A DNA stretch of 64,000 bases from NCBI RefSeq assembly GCF_036226885.1, contig NZ_CP109027.1:3782001-3846000 (forward strand). The letters are read 5' to 3'. This document shows, one piece after another, positions 42,089-50,596 of this stretch (positions are counted from its first letter, which is position 1; every line of letters begins with the position of its first letter). The DNA is from Streptomyces sp. NBC_00663 (GTDB lineage Bacteria; Actinomycetota; Actinomycetes; Streptomycetales; Streptomycetaceae). The position numbers and the translations under genes were made by a program. The notes under the pieces are model-generated. The model did not search any database, was not told the origin of the DNA, and saw only the letters and a program-made list of their open reading frames with translations.

Positions 42089-42140
42089 GACGCCGAGTTC
42101 CGGCCACCATGGATGACGCCGAGTTCTGGCCACCATGGAT
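42089..42140 (+). repeat. 26-bp tandem duplication upstream of the serine hydrolase
   Basis: The 26-bp unit at 42089-42114 is repeated immediately at 42115-42140 with a single C/T difference; both copies contain GGCCACCATGGAT. It lies in the 308-nt region between a leftward kinase gene and the serine hydrolase gene, which otherwise shows no gene. It may alter the spacing of promoter elements. Confidence 0.85.
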
Positions 42141-42189
42141 GATGGGCGCGCCACCGGAGGAAACGCCGTGCCGAACAGGAGGACCCGCC

Positions 42190-43233
42190 GTGCCACCGTT
42201 TCGGACCCTTCTGGCCGTACCCGTGTCCCTGGCGCTGCTCGCCCTGGCCCCGGCCGCCTCCTCCGCCCCCGCCACAGCACCGACGGACGCGGTCCTCCCC
42301 CTGCTGCTCACCACGGGCAGGGCACCGGCCGCCGCCCTGCTGGCCCGCGAGGAGGAGGGGATCCGCTACGCCGAGGCCGGACCCGGTATCGCCCGCGCCG
42401 ACCACTTCCGCGCCGGCAGCATCACGAAGTCCTTCATCGCGACGGTGATCCTCCAACTGGCCGCGGAACACCGACTGGCGCTGTCCGACACCGTCGACCG
42501 GCACCTGCCCGGCGTGGTGCGCGGCGCGGGCAACGACGGCCGCACCCTGACGCTGCGCGCGCTGCTCACCCACACCAGCGGTCTGAGCGACTTCACCACG
42601 GACACCCGGGGCCTGGTCCCGCTCACCCCTCTTCAGGCCGTACGCATCGCCCTCACCCACCCCCCGTCCGGCCGCGGCCGTTACGTCTACTCCAACACCA
42701 ACTACGTGCTGCTCGGCATGGTGATCAGGCAGGTCACCGGCCACTCCTACGCCGTCGAGGCCGAGCGTCGCATCATCGCTCCCCTGCGCCTGACCGGCAC
42801 CTCCTTCCCTGGTTCGCGCGCTTCTCTCCCCTCCCCGCACGGCCGCGCCCACGCGACCGACGGCACCGATGTCACCGAGCTCGACCCGCGGGTGGCCGGG
42901 GCCGCGGGCGAGCTGGTGACCACGCTGGCCGACCTGGACCGCTTCTACGCGGCGCTCCTCGGCGGCCGACTGCTGCCCCCGCGCTGGCTGCGCGAGATGC
43001 TCGACACCCGTGCCGCACACGGCCTGTACGGCATGGGGCTGTATCCGGTGAAGCTGCCGTGCGGGACGACGGTGTGGGGGCACAACGGCCGTATCACCGG
43101 CAGCTACGTGCGCACCGCGGCCACGGTTGACGGACGTCGCGTCCTCACCTTCCGCGTGAACACGACCGCGATCGCGGACCCCGACCTCGAACCGGCCCTG
43201 CTCGCCGCCGAGTTCTGCCCCCGCACCTCGTAG
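42190..43233 (+). CDS. Secreted class C beta-lactamase-like serine hydrolase
   Basis: The product (347 residues) has a signal peptide (about 1-25, PVSLALLALAPAASSAPA) and the three active-site motifs of the penicillin-binding/class C family: SxxK in AGSITKSFIAT, YxN in YVYSNTNYVLLG and HxG in WGHNGRITG. It is probably a D-alanyl-D-alanine carboxypeptidase or esterase outside the membrane. GTG 42190 has AGGAGGA about 7 nt upstream, a very good ribosome site. Its neighbours do not specify a role beyond cell-wall metabolism. Confidence 0.9.
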   Translation: MPPFRTLLAVPVSLALLALAPAASSAPATAPTDAVLPLLLTTGRAPAAALLAREEEGIRYAEAGPGIARADHFRAGSITKSFIATVILQLAAEHRLALSDTVDRHLPGVVRGAGNDGRTLTLRALLTHTSGLSDFTTDTRGLVPLTPLQAVRIALTHPPSGRGRYVYSNTNYVLLGMVIRQVTGHSYAVEAERRIIAPLRLTGTSFPGSRASLPSPHGRAHATDGTDVTELDPRVAGAAGELVTTLADLDRFYAALLGGRLLPPRWLREMLDTRAAHGLYGMGLYPVKLPCGTTVWGHNGRITGSYVRTAATVDGRRVLTFRVNTTAIADPDLEPALLAAEFCPRTS

Positions 43234-43382
43234 AACGCCCGGGTTCCGAACGAAGATCCCGCCTCGCGACACCCGTTCGAGTGACTTCACCGGAGCAGCC
43301 CGGCGCCACCGGCATACGGATCAGCCGCCTACCCACCCGCAGACCCCGGCCAAGACAACCCGCCGCCGCACCCGGCCGCCAC

Positions 43383-43490
43383 TTACAACGACACCTCGGC
43401 CGAACCCCGCCGCCACTCACAACGCCACCCCGGCCGAACCCCGCCGCCGCTTGCAACTGCACGCTGTCCGGCGCCGCCGCTCCCTACAAC
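43383..43490 (-). repeat. Decaying 33-34-bp tandem repeats of the glpD 3' end
   Basis: The segment at the glpD stop (CTACAAC, 43484-43490 on the + strand) recurs as TTGCAAC (43451), TCACAAC (43417) and TTACAAC (43383), spacing 33, 34 and 34 nt. On the coding strand these read GTTGTAG, GTTGCAA, GTTGTGA and GTTGTAA, so the duplicated unit includes the termination codon. The rest of 43234-43483 shows no gene. Confidence 0.75.
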
Positions 43491-45190
43491 GGCACGATGT
43501 CCGGCGCCCCCAACCGCGCCGCGTCCGCCGTCAGATCGTCCGGCTGGCGCTGCGACTCCCGCTCGGCCTCGACCCGCTTCTCGTAGTGCTCGATCTCCCG
43601 CTCGATGTGGTCCTTGTCCCAGCCCAGCACCGGCGCCATCAGCTCCGCGGCCTCGCGCGCGCTGCGTGTGCCCCGGTCGAACGTCTCGATCGAGATACGG
43701 GTCCGCCGGGTGAGCACGTCGTCCAGATGCCGCGCCCCCTCGTGCGAGGCGGCGTAGACGACCTCGGCGCGCAGATAGTCTTCGGCCGCGTGCAGGGGCT
43801 CGCCCAGCGTGGGGTCCGCCGCGATGAGCTCCAGGACCTCCTCGGCCAGTGAGCCGAATCGGTTCAGCAGATGCTCCACCCGCACCACGTGCAGCCCCGT
43901 CCGGGCGGCGATCCGCGCTCGCGCGTTCCACAGTGCCCGGTATCCCTCGGCACCCAGCAGTGGCACGTCCTCCGTGACGCACTCGGCGACCCGCAGGTCC
44001 AGCCCGTGCACCGCCTCGTCCACCGCGTCCTTGGCCATGACCCGGTACGTCGTGTACTTGCCGCCCGCCACCACCACGAGCCCCGGCACGGGATGCGCCA
44101 CGGTGTGCTCGCGGGACAGCTTGCTCGTGGCGTCCGACTCGCCGGCCAGCAACGGCCGCAGGCCCGCGTAGACACCCTGGACGTCGTCGCGCGTCAGCGG
44201 CACCGCGAGCACCGAGTTCACGTGCTCCAGCAGATAGTCGATGTCCGCGCTGGACGCGGCCGGATGCGCCTTGTCGAGGTCCCAGTCGGTGTCCGTGGTG
44301 CCGATGATCCAGTGCCGGCCCCAGGGGATGACGAACAGCACGGACTTCTCGGTCCGCAGGATCAGCCCGGTCGTCGAGTGGATCCGGTCCTTGGGCACGA
44401 CGAGGTGGATGCCTTTGGATGCGCGTACGTGGAACTGGCCGCGCTCGCCCACCATGGCCTGGGTGTCGTCGGTCCACACACCCGTCGCGTTGACGATCTG
44501 CTTGGCGCGGATCTCGTACTCCCCGCCCGCCTCGACGTCCTGGACGCGTGCGCCGACGACCCGTTCGCCCTCGCGCAGGAAGCCCGTCACACGCGCGCGG
44601 TTGGCGACCGTCGCGCCGTACGCCGCCGCGGTGCGCACGAGGGTGGCGACGAAGCGGGCGTCGTCCATCTGGGCGTCGTAGTACTGCAACGCGCCGACCA
44701 GGGCGTCCCGCTTCAAGGCGGGGGCGACGCGCAGGGCGTGACGGCGGCTCAGGTGACGGTGCATCGGAAGCCCGCGGCCGTGCCCGCGTGCCATCGACAT
44801 CGTGTCGTAGAGCGCGACGCCCGAACCGGCGTACAGCCGCTCCCAGCCCTTGTGCTGGAGCGGGTAGAGGAAGGGCACCGGCTTCACGAGATGCGGAGCG
44901 AGCCTCTCCAGCAACAACCCCCGCTCCTTGAGCGCCTCCCGGACGAGCGCGAAGTCGAGCATCTCCAGATAGCGCAGGCCGCCGTGGATGAGCTTGCTGG
45001 ACCTGCTCGACGTGCCCGACGCCCAGTCACGCGCCTCGACGAGGCCCACGGACAGGCCCCGCGTCACCGCGTCCAGGGCGGTGCCCGCGCCGACCACGCC
45101 GGCGCCCACCACCAGTAGGTCCAGCTCGCGCTCGGCCATTGATGCGAGTGCCTCGGCGCGCTGCGCCGGCCCCAGTGTCGCTGTCCTCAC
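43484..45190 (-). CDS. glpD: Aerobic glycerol-3-phosphate dehydrogenase
   Basis: The 568-residue product is an FAD enzyme that oxidises glycerol-3-phosphate to dihydroxyacetone phosphate at the membrane, passing electrons to quinone. Visible motifs are LLVVGAGVVGAGTALDAVTR (FAD site), SSRSSKLIHGGLRYLE, GVWTDDTQAMVG and the C-terminal helical domain (VEHLLNRFGSLAEEVLELI). GTG 45190 has GGAGGC upstream and matches the usual length. No glpF or glpK is adjacent, so it is not in a full glycerol operon here. Confidence 0.96.
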   Translation of the reverse strand: MRTATLGPAQRAEALASMAERELDLLVVGAGVVGAGTALDAVTRGLSVGLVEARDWASGTSSRSSKLIHGGLRYLEMLDFALVREALKERGLLLERLAPHLVKPVPFLYPLQHKGWERLYAGSGVALYDTMSMARGHGRGLPMHRHLSRRHALRVAPALKRDALVGALQYYDAQMDDARFVATLVRTAAAYGATVANRARVTGFLREGERVVGARVQDVEAGGEYEIRAKQIVNATGVWTDDTQAMVGERGQFHVRASKGIHLVVPKDRIHSTTGLILRTEKSVLFVIPWGRHWIIGTTDTDWDLDKAHPAASSADIDYLLEHVNSVLAVPLTRDDVQGVYAGLRPLLAGESDATSKLSREHTVAHPVPGLVVVAGGKYTTYRVMAKDAVDEAVHGLDLRVAECVTEDVPLLGAEGYRALWNARARIAARTGLHVVRVEHLLNRFGSLAEEVLELIAADPTLGEPLHAAEDYLRAEVVYAASHEGARHLDDVLTRRTRISIETFDRGTRSAREAAELMAPVLGWDKDHIEREIEHYEKRVEAERESQRQPDDLTADAARLGAPDIVPL

Positions 45191-45479
45191 CGCTGCCTCC
45201 CGCTGTCGGTCACGCCGGTCACTCTTGAGGAGTGGCCCGGTCCGTATCCCTCATGCCCAAATTCTGACCGGCTTGCCCGACTTCAGCCACCAGTCGCCCC
45301 CAGCCTGTGGACAACTTCCAGGACACGTGGACCGAACCCCAGGCCTCACGGGAAGACACACGGAATCAATCCCGCATATCAGTCATATTTCCTCCTAGTC
45401 TGACATTGCGCTCGCCCATCCTGTCCACCGGGCTTGCGCACCTGTCCCGCTTCGGTTATTGGGAAGGACGGTCCACGCC

Positions 45480-46691
45480 ATGCCCGCGGATCTCGCCGTC
45501 ATCGGACTCGGCCCATACGGACTGCCCCTGGCCCAGGCGGCCGTCGCCGCCGGCATCTCCACGCTCGGCTACCGCACCGGCCCCGAGGCCGGCTCGCTCA
45601 GCCCCGCCGAACTGCGCCGGATGCTCTCGGGGGGCTTCCGGCCGGCCACCTCTCCGGCCGAGCTCGGCCGGGTGCGTACGGCGGTCATCTGCGCGCCCAC
45701 CCCGCGCGGCGCGGACGGCGGCCTCGACCTCAGCCAGGTGGAGTCCGCGGCCCGCACCCTCGCGGCGCAGCTGCGCCCGCACACCACCGTCATCCTGGAG
45801 TCGCCCGTCCCCCCGGGCACCACCGAGGACCTTCTCCGCCCCCTCCTCGAAGAGGGCTCCGGGCTCCGCGCGGGCCGCGACTTCCATCTCGCCTACTCGC
45901 CCAGCCGGGTCGACCCGGGCAACCGCGACTTCACCCCCGCCAACACCCCGAAGGTGATCGGCGGCCTGACCCCGGCCTGCACCGAGTCCGCGGCCGCGTT
46001 CTACTCGCGCCTCACCGACAAGGTGGTACGCGCGCGTGGACTGCGCGAGGCGGAGACGGTCCAGCTCCTGGAGACGAACTTCCGGCATGTCAACATCGCC
46101 CTCGTCAACGAGATGGCCGTCGTCTGCCACGACCTCGGCGTCGACCTGTGGGACGTGGTCCGTTGCGCGGAGACCAAGCCCTTCGGCTTCCACGCCTTCC
46201 GTCCCGGCCCCGGCGTCGGCGGCCACGCGGTCCCGCAGGACCTGACCGGCGCGCCCGCCGGCCGCGGCCTGCGCATGGTGGAACTCGCCCAGCAGGTCAA
46301 CAACCAGATGCCCCGTTACGTCGTCCAGCGCGCCGCCACTCTCCTCAACGAGCACGGCAAGTCGGCGCGGGGCGCGCGCGTGCTCCTGCTCGGCGTGACG
46401 TACAAGCCCGACCTCGCCGACCAACAGGCCACCCCCGCCCGCGAGATCGCGGTCCGACTGATGGAACTGGGCGCCTCGGTCAGCTACCACGACCCGCACG
46501 TCCCCTCCTGGAACGTCCTGGACCGCCCGGTCCCCCGCGCGGACTCGCTCTACGAGGCCGCCGCGGACGCGGACCTGACGATCCTGCTCCAGCAGCACCG
46601 CACGTACGACCTCCAGGGCCTGTCGGTGAAGGCACAGCTGCTGCTGGACACGCGCGGCGCCACCCCGACCGGAGCGGCGCACCGCCTCTGA
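45480..46691 (+). CDS. Nucleotide-sugar dehydrogenase homologue lacking catalytic residues
   Basis: The 403-residue product has the three-part UDP-sugar dehydrogenase fold: NAD site VIGLGPYGLPLAQAAVAAG, the ESPVPPGTTE loop, the central helix FRHVNIALVNEMAVVCHDLG and PFGFHAFRPGPGVGGHA. Key catalytic positions differ from active enzymes: the nucleophile Cys of GGHC is Ala250, the SPERV Glu is Ser142 and the conserved Lys before the central helix is Gln195. Four-electron oxidation to a uronic acid should be impossible by the usual route. ATG 45480 has GGGAAGGA upstream. It may act as a dehydrogenase of another kind, an epimerase-like protein or a regulator. Confidence 0.8.
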   Translation: MPADLAVIGLGPYGLPLAQAAVAAGISTLGYRTGPEAGSLSPAELRRMLSGGFRPATSPAELGRVRTAVICAPTPRGADGGLDLSQVESAARTLAAQLRPHTTVILESPVPPGTTEDLLRPLLEEGSGLRAGRDFHLAYSPSRVDPGNRDFTPANTPKVIGGLTPACTESAAAFYSRLTDKVVRARGLREAETVQLLETNFRHVNIALVNEMAVVCHDLGVDLWDVVRCAETKPFGFHAFRPGPGVGGHAVPQDLTGAPAGRGLRMVELAQQVNNQMPRYVVQRAATLLNEHGKSARGARVLLLGVTYKPDLADQQATPAREIAVRLMELGASVSYHDPHVPSWNVLDRPVPRADSLYEAAADADLTILLQQHRTYDLQGLSVKAQLLLDTRGATPTGAAHRL

Positions 46692-46848
46692 GTCCCCCTG
46701 GGGCGAAAACGGCTGGCAAAAACGGCTGGTGGAAGCGGTCGGTGTGCCTGCTACTCTTCGGCGACTCGCCTCCCGGCGAGCCCCGTCGCACAGTCGTGCG
46801 CACACCCCACACCGCTCGCTCAGCCCGTCCCATGGGGGGATCTCTGTC

Positions 46849-47337
46849 ATGACCCAGCCAACCCCGCCGCCGCAGCCCGCCGACGGCAACCCGTTCGCCC
46901 AGGCGCCCGCCCCGGTACCGCCCGCCGCCCCGGCCCAGGGCAACGTCGCTCTCGGCGTCCTCGCCGGTGTGGTCGTGGCCCTGGTCACCGCGCTCGTCTA
47001 CGGCGCCATCCTCAAGTCGACCGAACACGAGATCGGCTACGTCGCGGTCGGCGTCGGCTTCGCGGTCGGCTACGTCGCCGGCAAGGTCGGCGGCCCGAAC
47101 CCCGTCCTGCCGATCGTGAGCGCCGTCCTGTCCCTGGGCGCGGTCTACGCCGGCCAGATCCTCGGCATCGCGATGATCGGCGCCGACGAGTCCGGCATGA
47201 ACATCGGCACCATCCTCACCGACCACTTCGGCCTGGTGACGGACGTCTGGAGCGAGGACGCCGACATCCTGACCTTCGCCTTCCTGGCCATCGGCGCAGC
47301 GGCGGCATTCTCCGGCGCGAAGAAGGCCGTGGCCTGA
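46849..47337 (+). CDS. Small polytopic membrane protein
   Basis: The 162-residue product has a Pro-rich N-terminal tail (1-30) and about four membrane segments, two of them Gly/Val-rich (YVAVGVGFAVGYVAGKVGG). There is no enzyme motif. ATG 46849 has GGGGGGATC about 7 nt upstream. Only 2 nt separate it from the next small membrane protein gene, so the two are co-transcribed and could form a complex. The function is unknown. Confidence 0.8.
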   Translation: MTQPTPPPQPADGNPFAQAPAPVPPAAPAQGNVALGVLAGVVVALVTALVYGAILKSTEHEIGYVAVGVGFAVGYVAGKVGGPNPVLPIVSAVLSLGAVYAGQILGIAMIGADESGMNIGTILTDHFGLVTDVWSEDADILTFAFLAIGAAAAFSGAKKAVA

Positions 47338-47339
47338 GC

Positions 47340-47603
47340 GTGGTCCCCGTATCAGCGGTCCTTCTCCTGCTCGGTCTCGCGGGTGTCGTATGGGGCGGCT
47401 GCCTGGCGCTCAATGTGCGCGGGGCAGCCGATGCCTGGGCGGAGCGCGCCAGGATCAACACCGAGCTGACCGCCGCCACCACCGGCGACTTCGGCCCGCT
47501 CGACACCGTGTGGACGGCCCGCGACTACCGCACACGGGGCGCCCGCATCCTCGCCCTCAGCCTCGTCATCGTGCTCATCGCCTTGCTGAAAACCTGGCTC
47601 TGA
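47340..47603 (+). CDS. Small two-helix membrane protein
   Basis: The product (87 residues) has an N-terminal membrane helix (about 3-24), a soluble centre (about 28-65) and a C-terminal helix ending LALSLVIVLIALLKTWL. The GTG at 47340 begins 2 nt after the upstream stop and lacks its own ribosome site, which points to translational coupling. A terminator follows 16 nt after the stop. I recognise no family. Confidence 0.75.
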   Translation: MVPVSAVLLLLGLAGVVWGGCLALNVRGAADAWAERARINTELTAATTGDFGPLDTVWTARDYRTRGARILALSLVIVLIALLKTWL

Positions 47604-47618
47604 GCCGCCACGACACGC

Positions 47619-47657
47619 GGAAGGGCCCGCCCACCTCCCCGGTGGACGGGCCCTTCC
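47619..47657 (+). terminator. Intrinsic terminator-like hairpin
   Basis: GGAAGGGCCCGCCCACC (47619-47635) pairs with GGTGGACGGGCCCTTCC (47641-47657) at 16 of 17 positions with a 5-nt loop. It lies between the convergent ends of the small membrane protein operon and the guaB-like gene and can serve both. Confidence 0.75.
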
Positions 47658-47707
47658 TGTCGTACGAAACCGCCCTACGAAGCCGCCGTACGAAACCGTC
47701 GTACGAC

Positions 47708-48832
47708 CTACCGCTTGTGCTGTGAGTCCGCGACCGTCACCTCGACGCGCTGGAACTCCTTGAGCTCGCTGTAACCGGTCGTGGCCATCGCCCGCTTCAG
47801 CGCGCCGAAGAAGTTCATCGAGCCGTCCGGGATGTGCGACGGGCCCGTCAGGATCTCCTCGATGGTGCCGACGGTGCCGAGGTCGACCTTCTTGCCGCGC
47901 GGCAGCTCCTCGTTGACCGCCTCCATGCCCCAGTGGTGGCCGCGGCCCGGCGCGTCCGTGGCGCGGGCGAGCGGGGAGCCCATCATCACGGCGTCCGCGC
48001 CGCAGGCGATCGCCTTGGGGAGGTCGCCGGACCAACCGACACCGCCGTCGGCGATCACGTGCACGTACCGGCCGCCGGACTCGTCCATGTAGTCACGGCG
48101 GGCCGCGGCGACGTCGGCGACCGCGGTCGCCATCGGCACCTGGATGCCCAGCACGTTGCGCGTGGTGTGCGCAGCGCCGCCGCCGAAGCCGACCAGGACG
48201 CCCGCGGCACCGGTGCGCATGAGGTGCAGGGCCGCGGTGTACGTGGCGCAGCCGCCGACGATCACCGGGACGTCCAGCTCGTAGATGAACTGCTTCAGGT
48301 TCAGCGGCTCGTGGGAGCCGGAGACGTGCTCCGCGGAGACCGTCGTACCGCGGATGACGAAGATGTCCACGCCCGCGTCGACCACGGCCTTGGAGAACTG
48401 CGCCGTGCGCTGCGGGGAGAGCGCTGCCGCCGTGACCACGCCGGAGTCGCGCACCTCCTTGATGCGCGCGCCGATCAGCTCCTCCTTGATGGGGGCGGAG
48501 TAGATCTCCTGGAGGCGGCGGGTGGCCGTCTCCGCGTCCAGCTCGGCGATCTCGTCAAGGAGCGGCTGCGGGTTCTCGTACCGCGTCCACAGGCCTTCGA
48601 GGTTGAGCACACCGAGGCCGCCCAGCTCGCCGATGCGGATCGCGGTGTCCGGGGAGACGACCGAGTCCATGGGGGCGGCCAGGAACGGCAGGTCGAAGCG
48701 GTAGGCGTCGATCTGCCAGGCGATCGAGACCTCCTTCGGGTCGCGCGTACGACGGCTCGGGACGACGGCGATGTCGTCGAAGGCGTACGCCCGGCGGCCG
48801 CGCTTGCCGCGCCCGATCTCGATCTCAGTCAC
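47708..48832 (-). CDS. GuaB3-type IMP dehydrogenase-family protein
   Basis: The 374-residue TIM-barrel protein is a shortened IMP dehydrogenase relative without the CBS insertion: FDDIAVVPSRRTRDPKEV at the start, PFLAAPMDSVVSPDTA, VIADGGVGWSGDLPKAIACG and AVMMGSPLARA. The position expected for the catalytic Cys loop (GSICTT in true GuaB) appears to be RGTTVSAEHVSG, without Cys. GTG 48832 has GGAAAGG about 8 nt upstream. Its product is often listed as a GuaB-related protein in actinobacteria; whether it makes XMP, or acts on another purine nucleotide, cannot be judged here. guaB lies just upstream on the same strand. Confidence 0.88.
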   Translation of the reverse strand: MTEIEIGRGKRGRRAYAFDDIAVVPSRRTRDPKEVSIAWQIDAYRFDLPFLAAPMDSVVSPDTAIRIGELGGLGVLNLEGLWTRYENPQPLLDEIAELDAETATRRLQEIYSAPIKEELIGARIKEVRDSGVVTAAALSPQRTAQFSKAVVDAGVDIFVIRGTTVSAEHVSGSHEPLNLKQFIYELDVPVIVGGCATYTAALHLMRTGAAGVLVGFGGGAAHTTRNVLGIQVPMATAVADVAAARRDYMDESGGRYVHVIADGGVGWSGDLPKAIACGADAVMMGSPLARATDAPGRGHHWGMEAVNEELPRGKKVDLGTVGTIEEILTGPSHIPDGSMNFFGALKRAMATTGYSELKEFQRVEVTVADSQHKR

Positions 48833-48891
48833 GTGTGTGGCCTTTCCCTGATGCGTTGCAGCGCCTCCCAGTATCCCCGACGGGTACGACA

Positions 48892-48922
48892 AGGGCGGCC
48901 CCGGATGCTCCGGGGCCGCCCT
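48892..48922 (-). terminator. Hairpin terminator between guaB and its paralogue
   Basis: AGGGCGGCCCCGGA (48892-48905) pairs perfectly over 14 bp with TCCGGGGCCGCCCT (48909-48922) around a 3-nt loop. It lies 15 nt past the guaB stop and before the paralogue's start, so the two are probably separate transcription units. T-tract is poor, as usual in this group. Confidence 0.75.
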
Positions 48923-48937
48923 CGGGAAGCCGGGTGA

Positions 48938-50446
48938 CTACTTGTTGCGGCTGTAGTTCGGCGCCTCGACCGTCATCTGAATGTCGTGCGGGTGCGATTC
49001 CTTGAGGCCCGCCGAGGTGATCCGGACGAACCGGCCGTTGTCCTGGAGCTCCGGCACGGTGCGGCCGCCGACGTAGAACATCGACTGGCGCAGACCGCCG
49101 ACCAGCTGGTGGACGACCGAGGAGAGCGGGCCGCGGTAGGGCACCTGGCCCTCGATGCCCTCGGGGACCAGCTGCTCGTCGGAGGCGACGCCCTCCTGGA
49201 AGTAGCGGTCCTTGGAGAAGGACTTGCGGTCGCCGCGGGACTGCATCGCGCCGAGGGAGCCCATGCCGCGGTACGACTTGAACTGCTTGCCGTTGATGAA
49301 CAGCAGCTCGCCGGGGGACTCCTCGCAGCCCGCGAGCAGCGAGCCCAGCATCACGGTGTCGGCGCCCGCCACGAGCGCCTTGGCGATGTCGCCGGAGTAC
49401 TGGAGGCCACCGTCGCCGATGACCGGGACCCCGGCCTCCTTGGCGGCCAGCGCGGCTTCGTAGATGGCGGTGACCTGCGGGACGCCGATGCCGGCGACGA
49501 CCCGGGTCGTACAGATGGAGCCGGGGCCGACGCCGACCTTGATGCCGTCCACGCCGGAGTCGATGAGCGCCTGGGCGCCGTCACGGGTGGCGATGTTGCC
49601 GCCGATGACGTCCACGCGCGTGTGGTTGGACTTGATCTTGGCGACCATGTCGCCGACGAGGCGGGAGTGGCCGTGCGCGGTGTCGACGACGATGAAGTCG
49701 ACGCCCGCCTCGATCAGGGCCTGGGCGCGCTCGAAGGCGTCACCGGCGACACCGACCGCGGCACCGACGAGGAGGCGGCCCTCGGCGTCCTTCGCGGCGC
49801 TCGGGTACTTCTCGGCCTTGACGAAGTCCTTGACGGTGATGAGGCCCTTGAGGACACCGTCGTCGTCGACCAGCGGAAGCTTCTCGATCTTGTGCTTGCG
49901 CAGCAGCTCCATGGCCTCGACACCGGAGATGCCGACCTTGCCGGTGACCAGCGGCATCGGCGTCATGACCTCGCGGACCCGGCGGGTGCGGTCGCTCTCG
50001 AAGGCCATGTCGCGGTTGGTGACGATGCCGAGCAGCTTCTTGCCCGGGTCGGTGACCGGGACGCCGCTGATGCGGAACTTGGCGCACAGCGCGTCGGCCT
50101 CGGCGAGCGTGGCGTCCGGGTGGACCGTGATCGGGTCGGCCACCATGCCGGACTCGGACCGCTTGACGAGGTCGACCTGGTTGGCCTGGTCCTCGATGGA
50201 GAGGTTGCGGTGCAGCACGCCGACGCCGCCCTGGCGGGCCATCGCGATCGCCATGCGCGACTCGGTGACCTTGTCCATGGCGGCGGACAGCAGCGGGATG
50301 TTCACCCGCACGTTCTTGGAGACGTACGAGGCGGTGTCGATCTCGTCGGGAGCCATGTCCGACGCGCCCGGCAACAGCAGCACGTCGTCGTAGGTCAGCC
50401 CGAGCGTCGCGAATTTGGCGGGCACTCCGTCGACGTTTGCAGTCAT
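48938..50446 (-). CDS. guaB: IMP dehydrogenase
   Basis: The 502-residue product oxidises IMP to XMP with NAD+, the first committed step to GMP. It has the complete form: TIM barrel start (LTYDDVLLLPGASDM), two CBS domains (about 100-220: VADPITVHPDATLAEA and VREVMTPMPLV), the catalytic loop VGPGSICTTRVVAG and the flap region (SLGAMQSRGDRKS). ATG 50446 gives the normal length; the longer frame to 50584 is unsupported. It works with guaA at 21.8 kb. Confidence 0.98.
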   Translation of the reverse strand: MTANVDGVPAKFATLGLTYDDVLLLPGASDMAPDEIDTASYVSKNVRVNIPLLSAAMDKVTESRMAIAMARQGGVGVLHRNLSIEDQANQVDLVKRSESGMVADPITVHPDATLAEADALCAKFRISGVPVTDPGKKLLGIVTNRDMAFESDRTRRVREVMTPMPLVTGKVGISGVEAMELLRKHKIEKLPLVDDDGVLKGLITVKDFVKAEKYPSAAKDAEGRLLVGAAVGVAGDAFERAQALIEAGVDFIVVDTAHGHSRLVGDMVAKIKSNHTRVDVIGGNIATRDGAQALIDSGVDGIKVGVGPGSICTTRVVAGIGVPQVTAIYEAALAAKEAGVPVIGDGGLQYSGDIAKALVAGADTVMLGSLLAGCEESPGELLFINGKQFKSYRGMGSLGAMQSRGDRKSFSKDRYFQEGVASDEQLVPEGIEGQVPYRGPLSSVVHQLVGGLRQSMFYVGGRTVPELQDNGRFVRITSAGLKESHPHDIQMTVEAPNYSRNK

Positions 50447-50596
50447 GACACCTTCCCCAATGGCCTTGATCGGTGCGGATGTCCATGCTAACGGGAAGGA
50501 AGGGCCCCGAATTCCACGGTTCGTCCTGCTACCGGCTTCGTAGCTTCGTACGGAACCGAGGTGGGGCCTGTTCACCGAAGCCACGAACAGCGGGCG

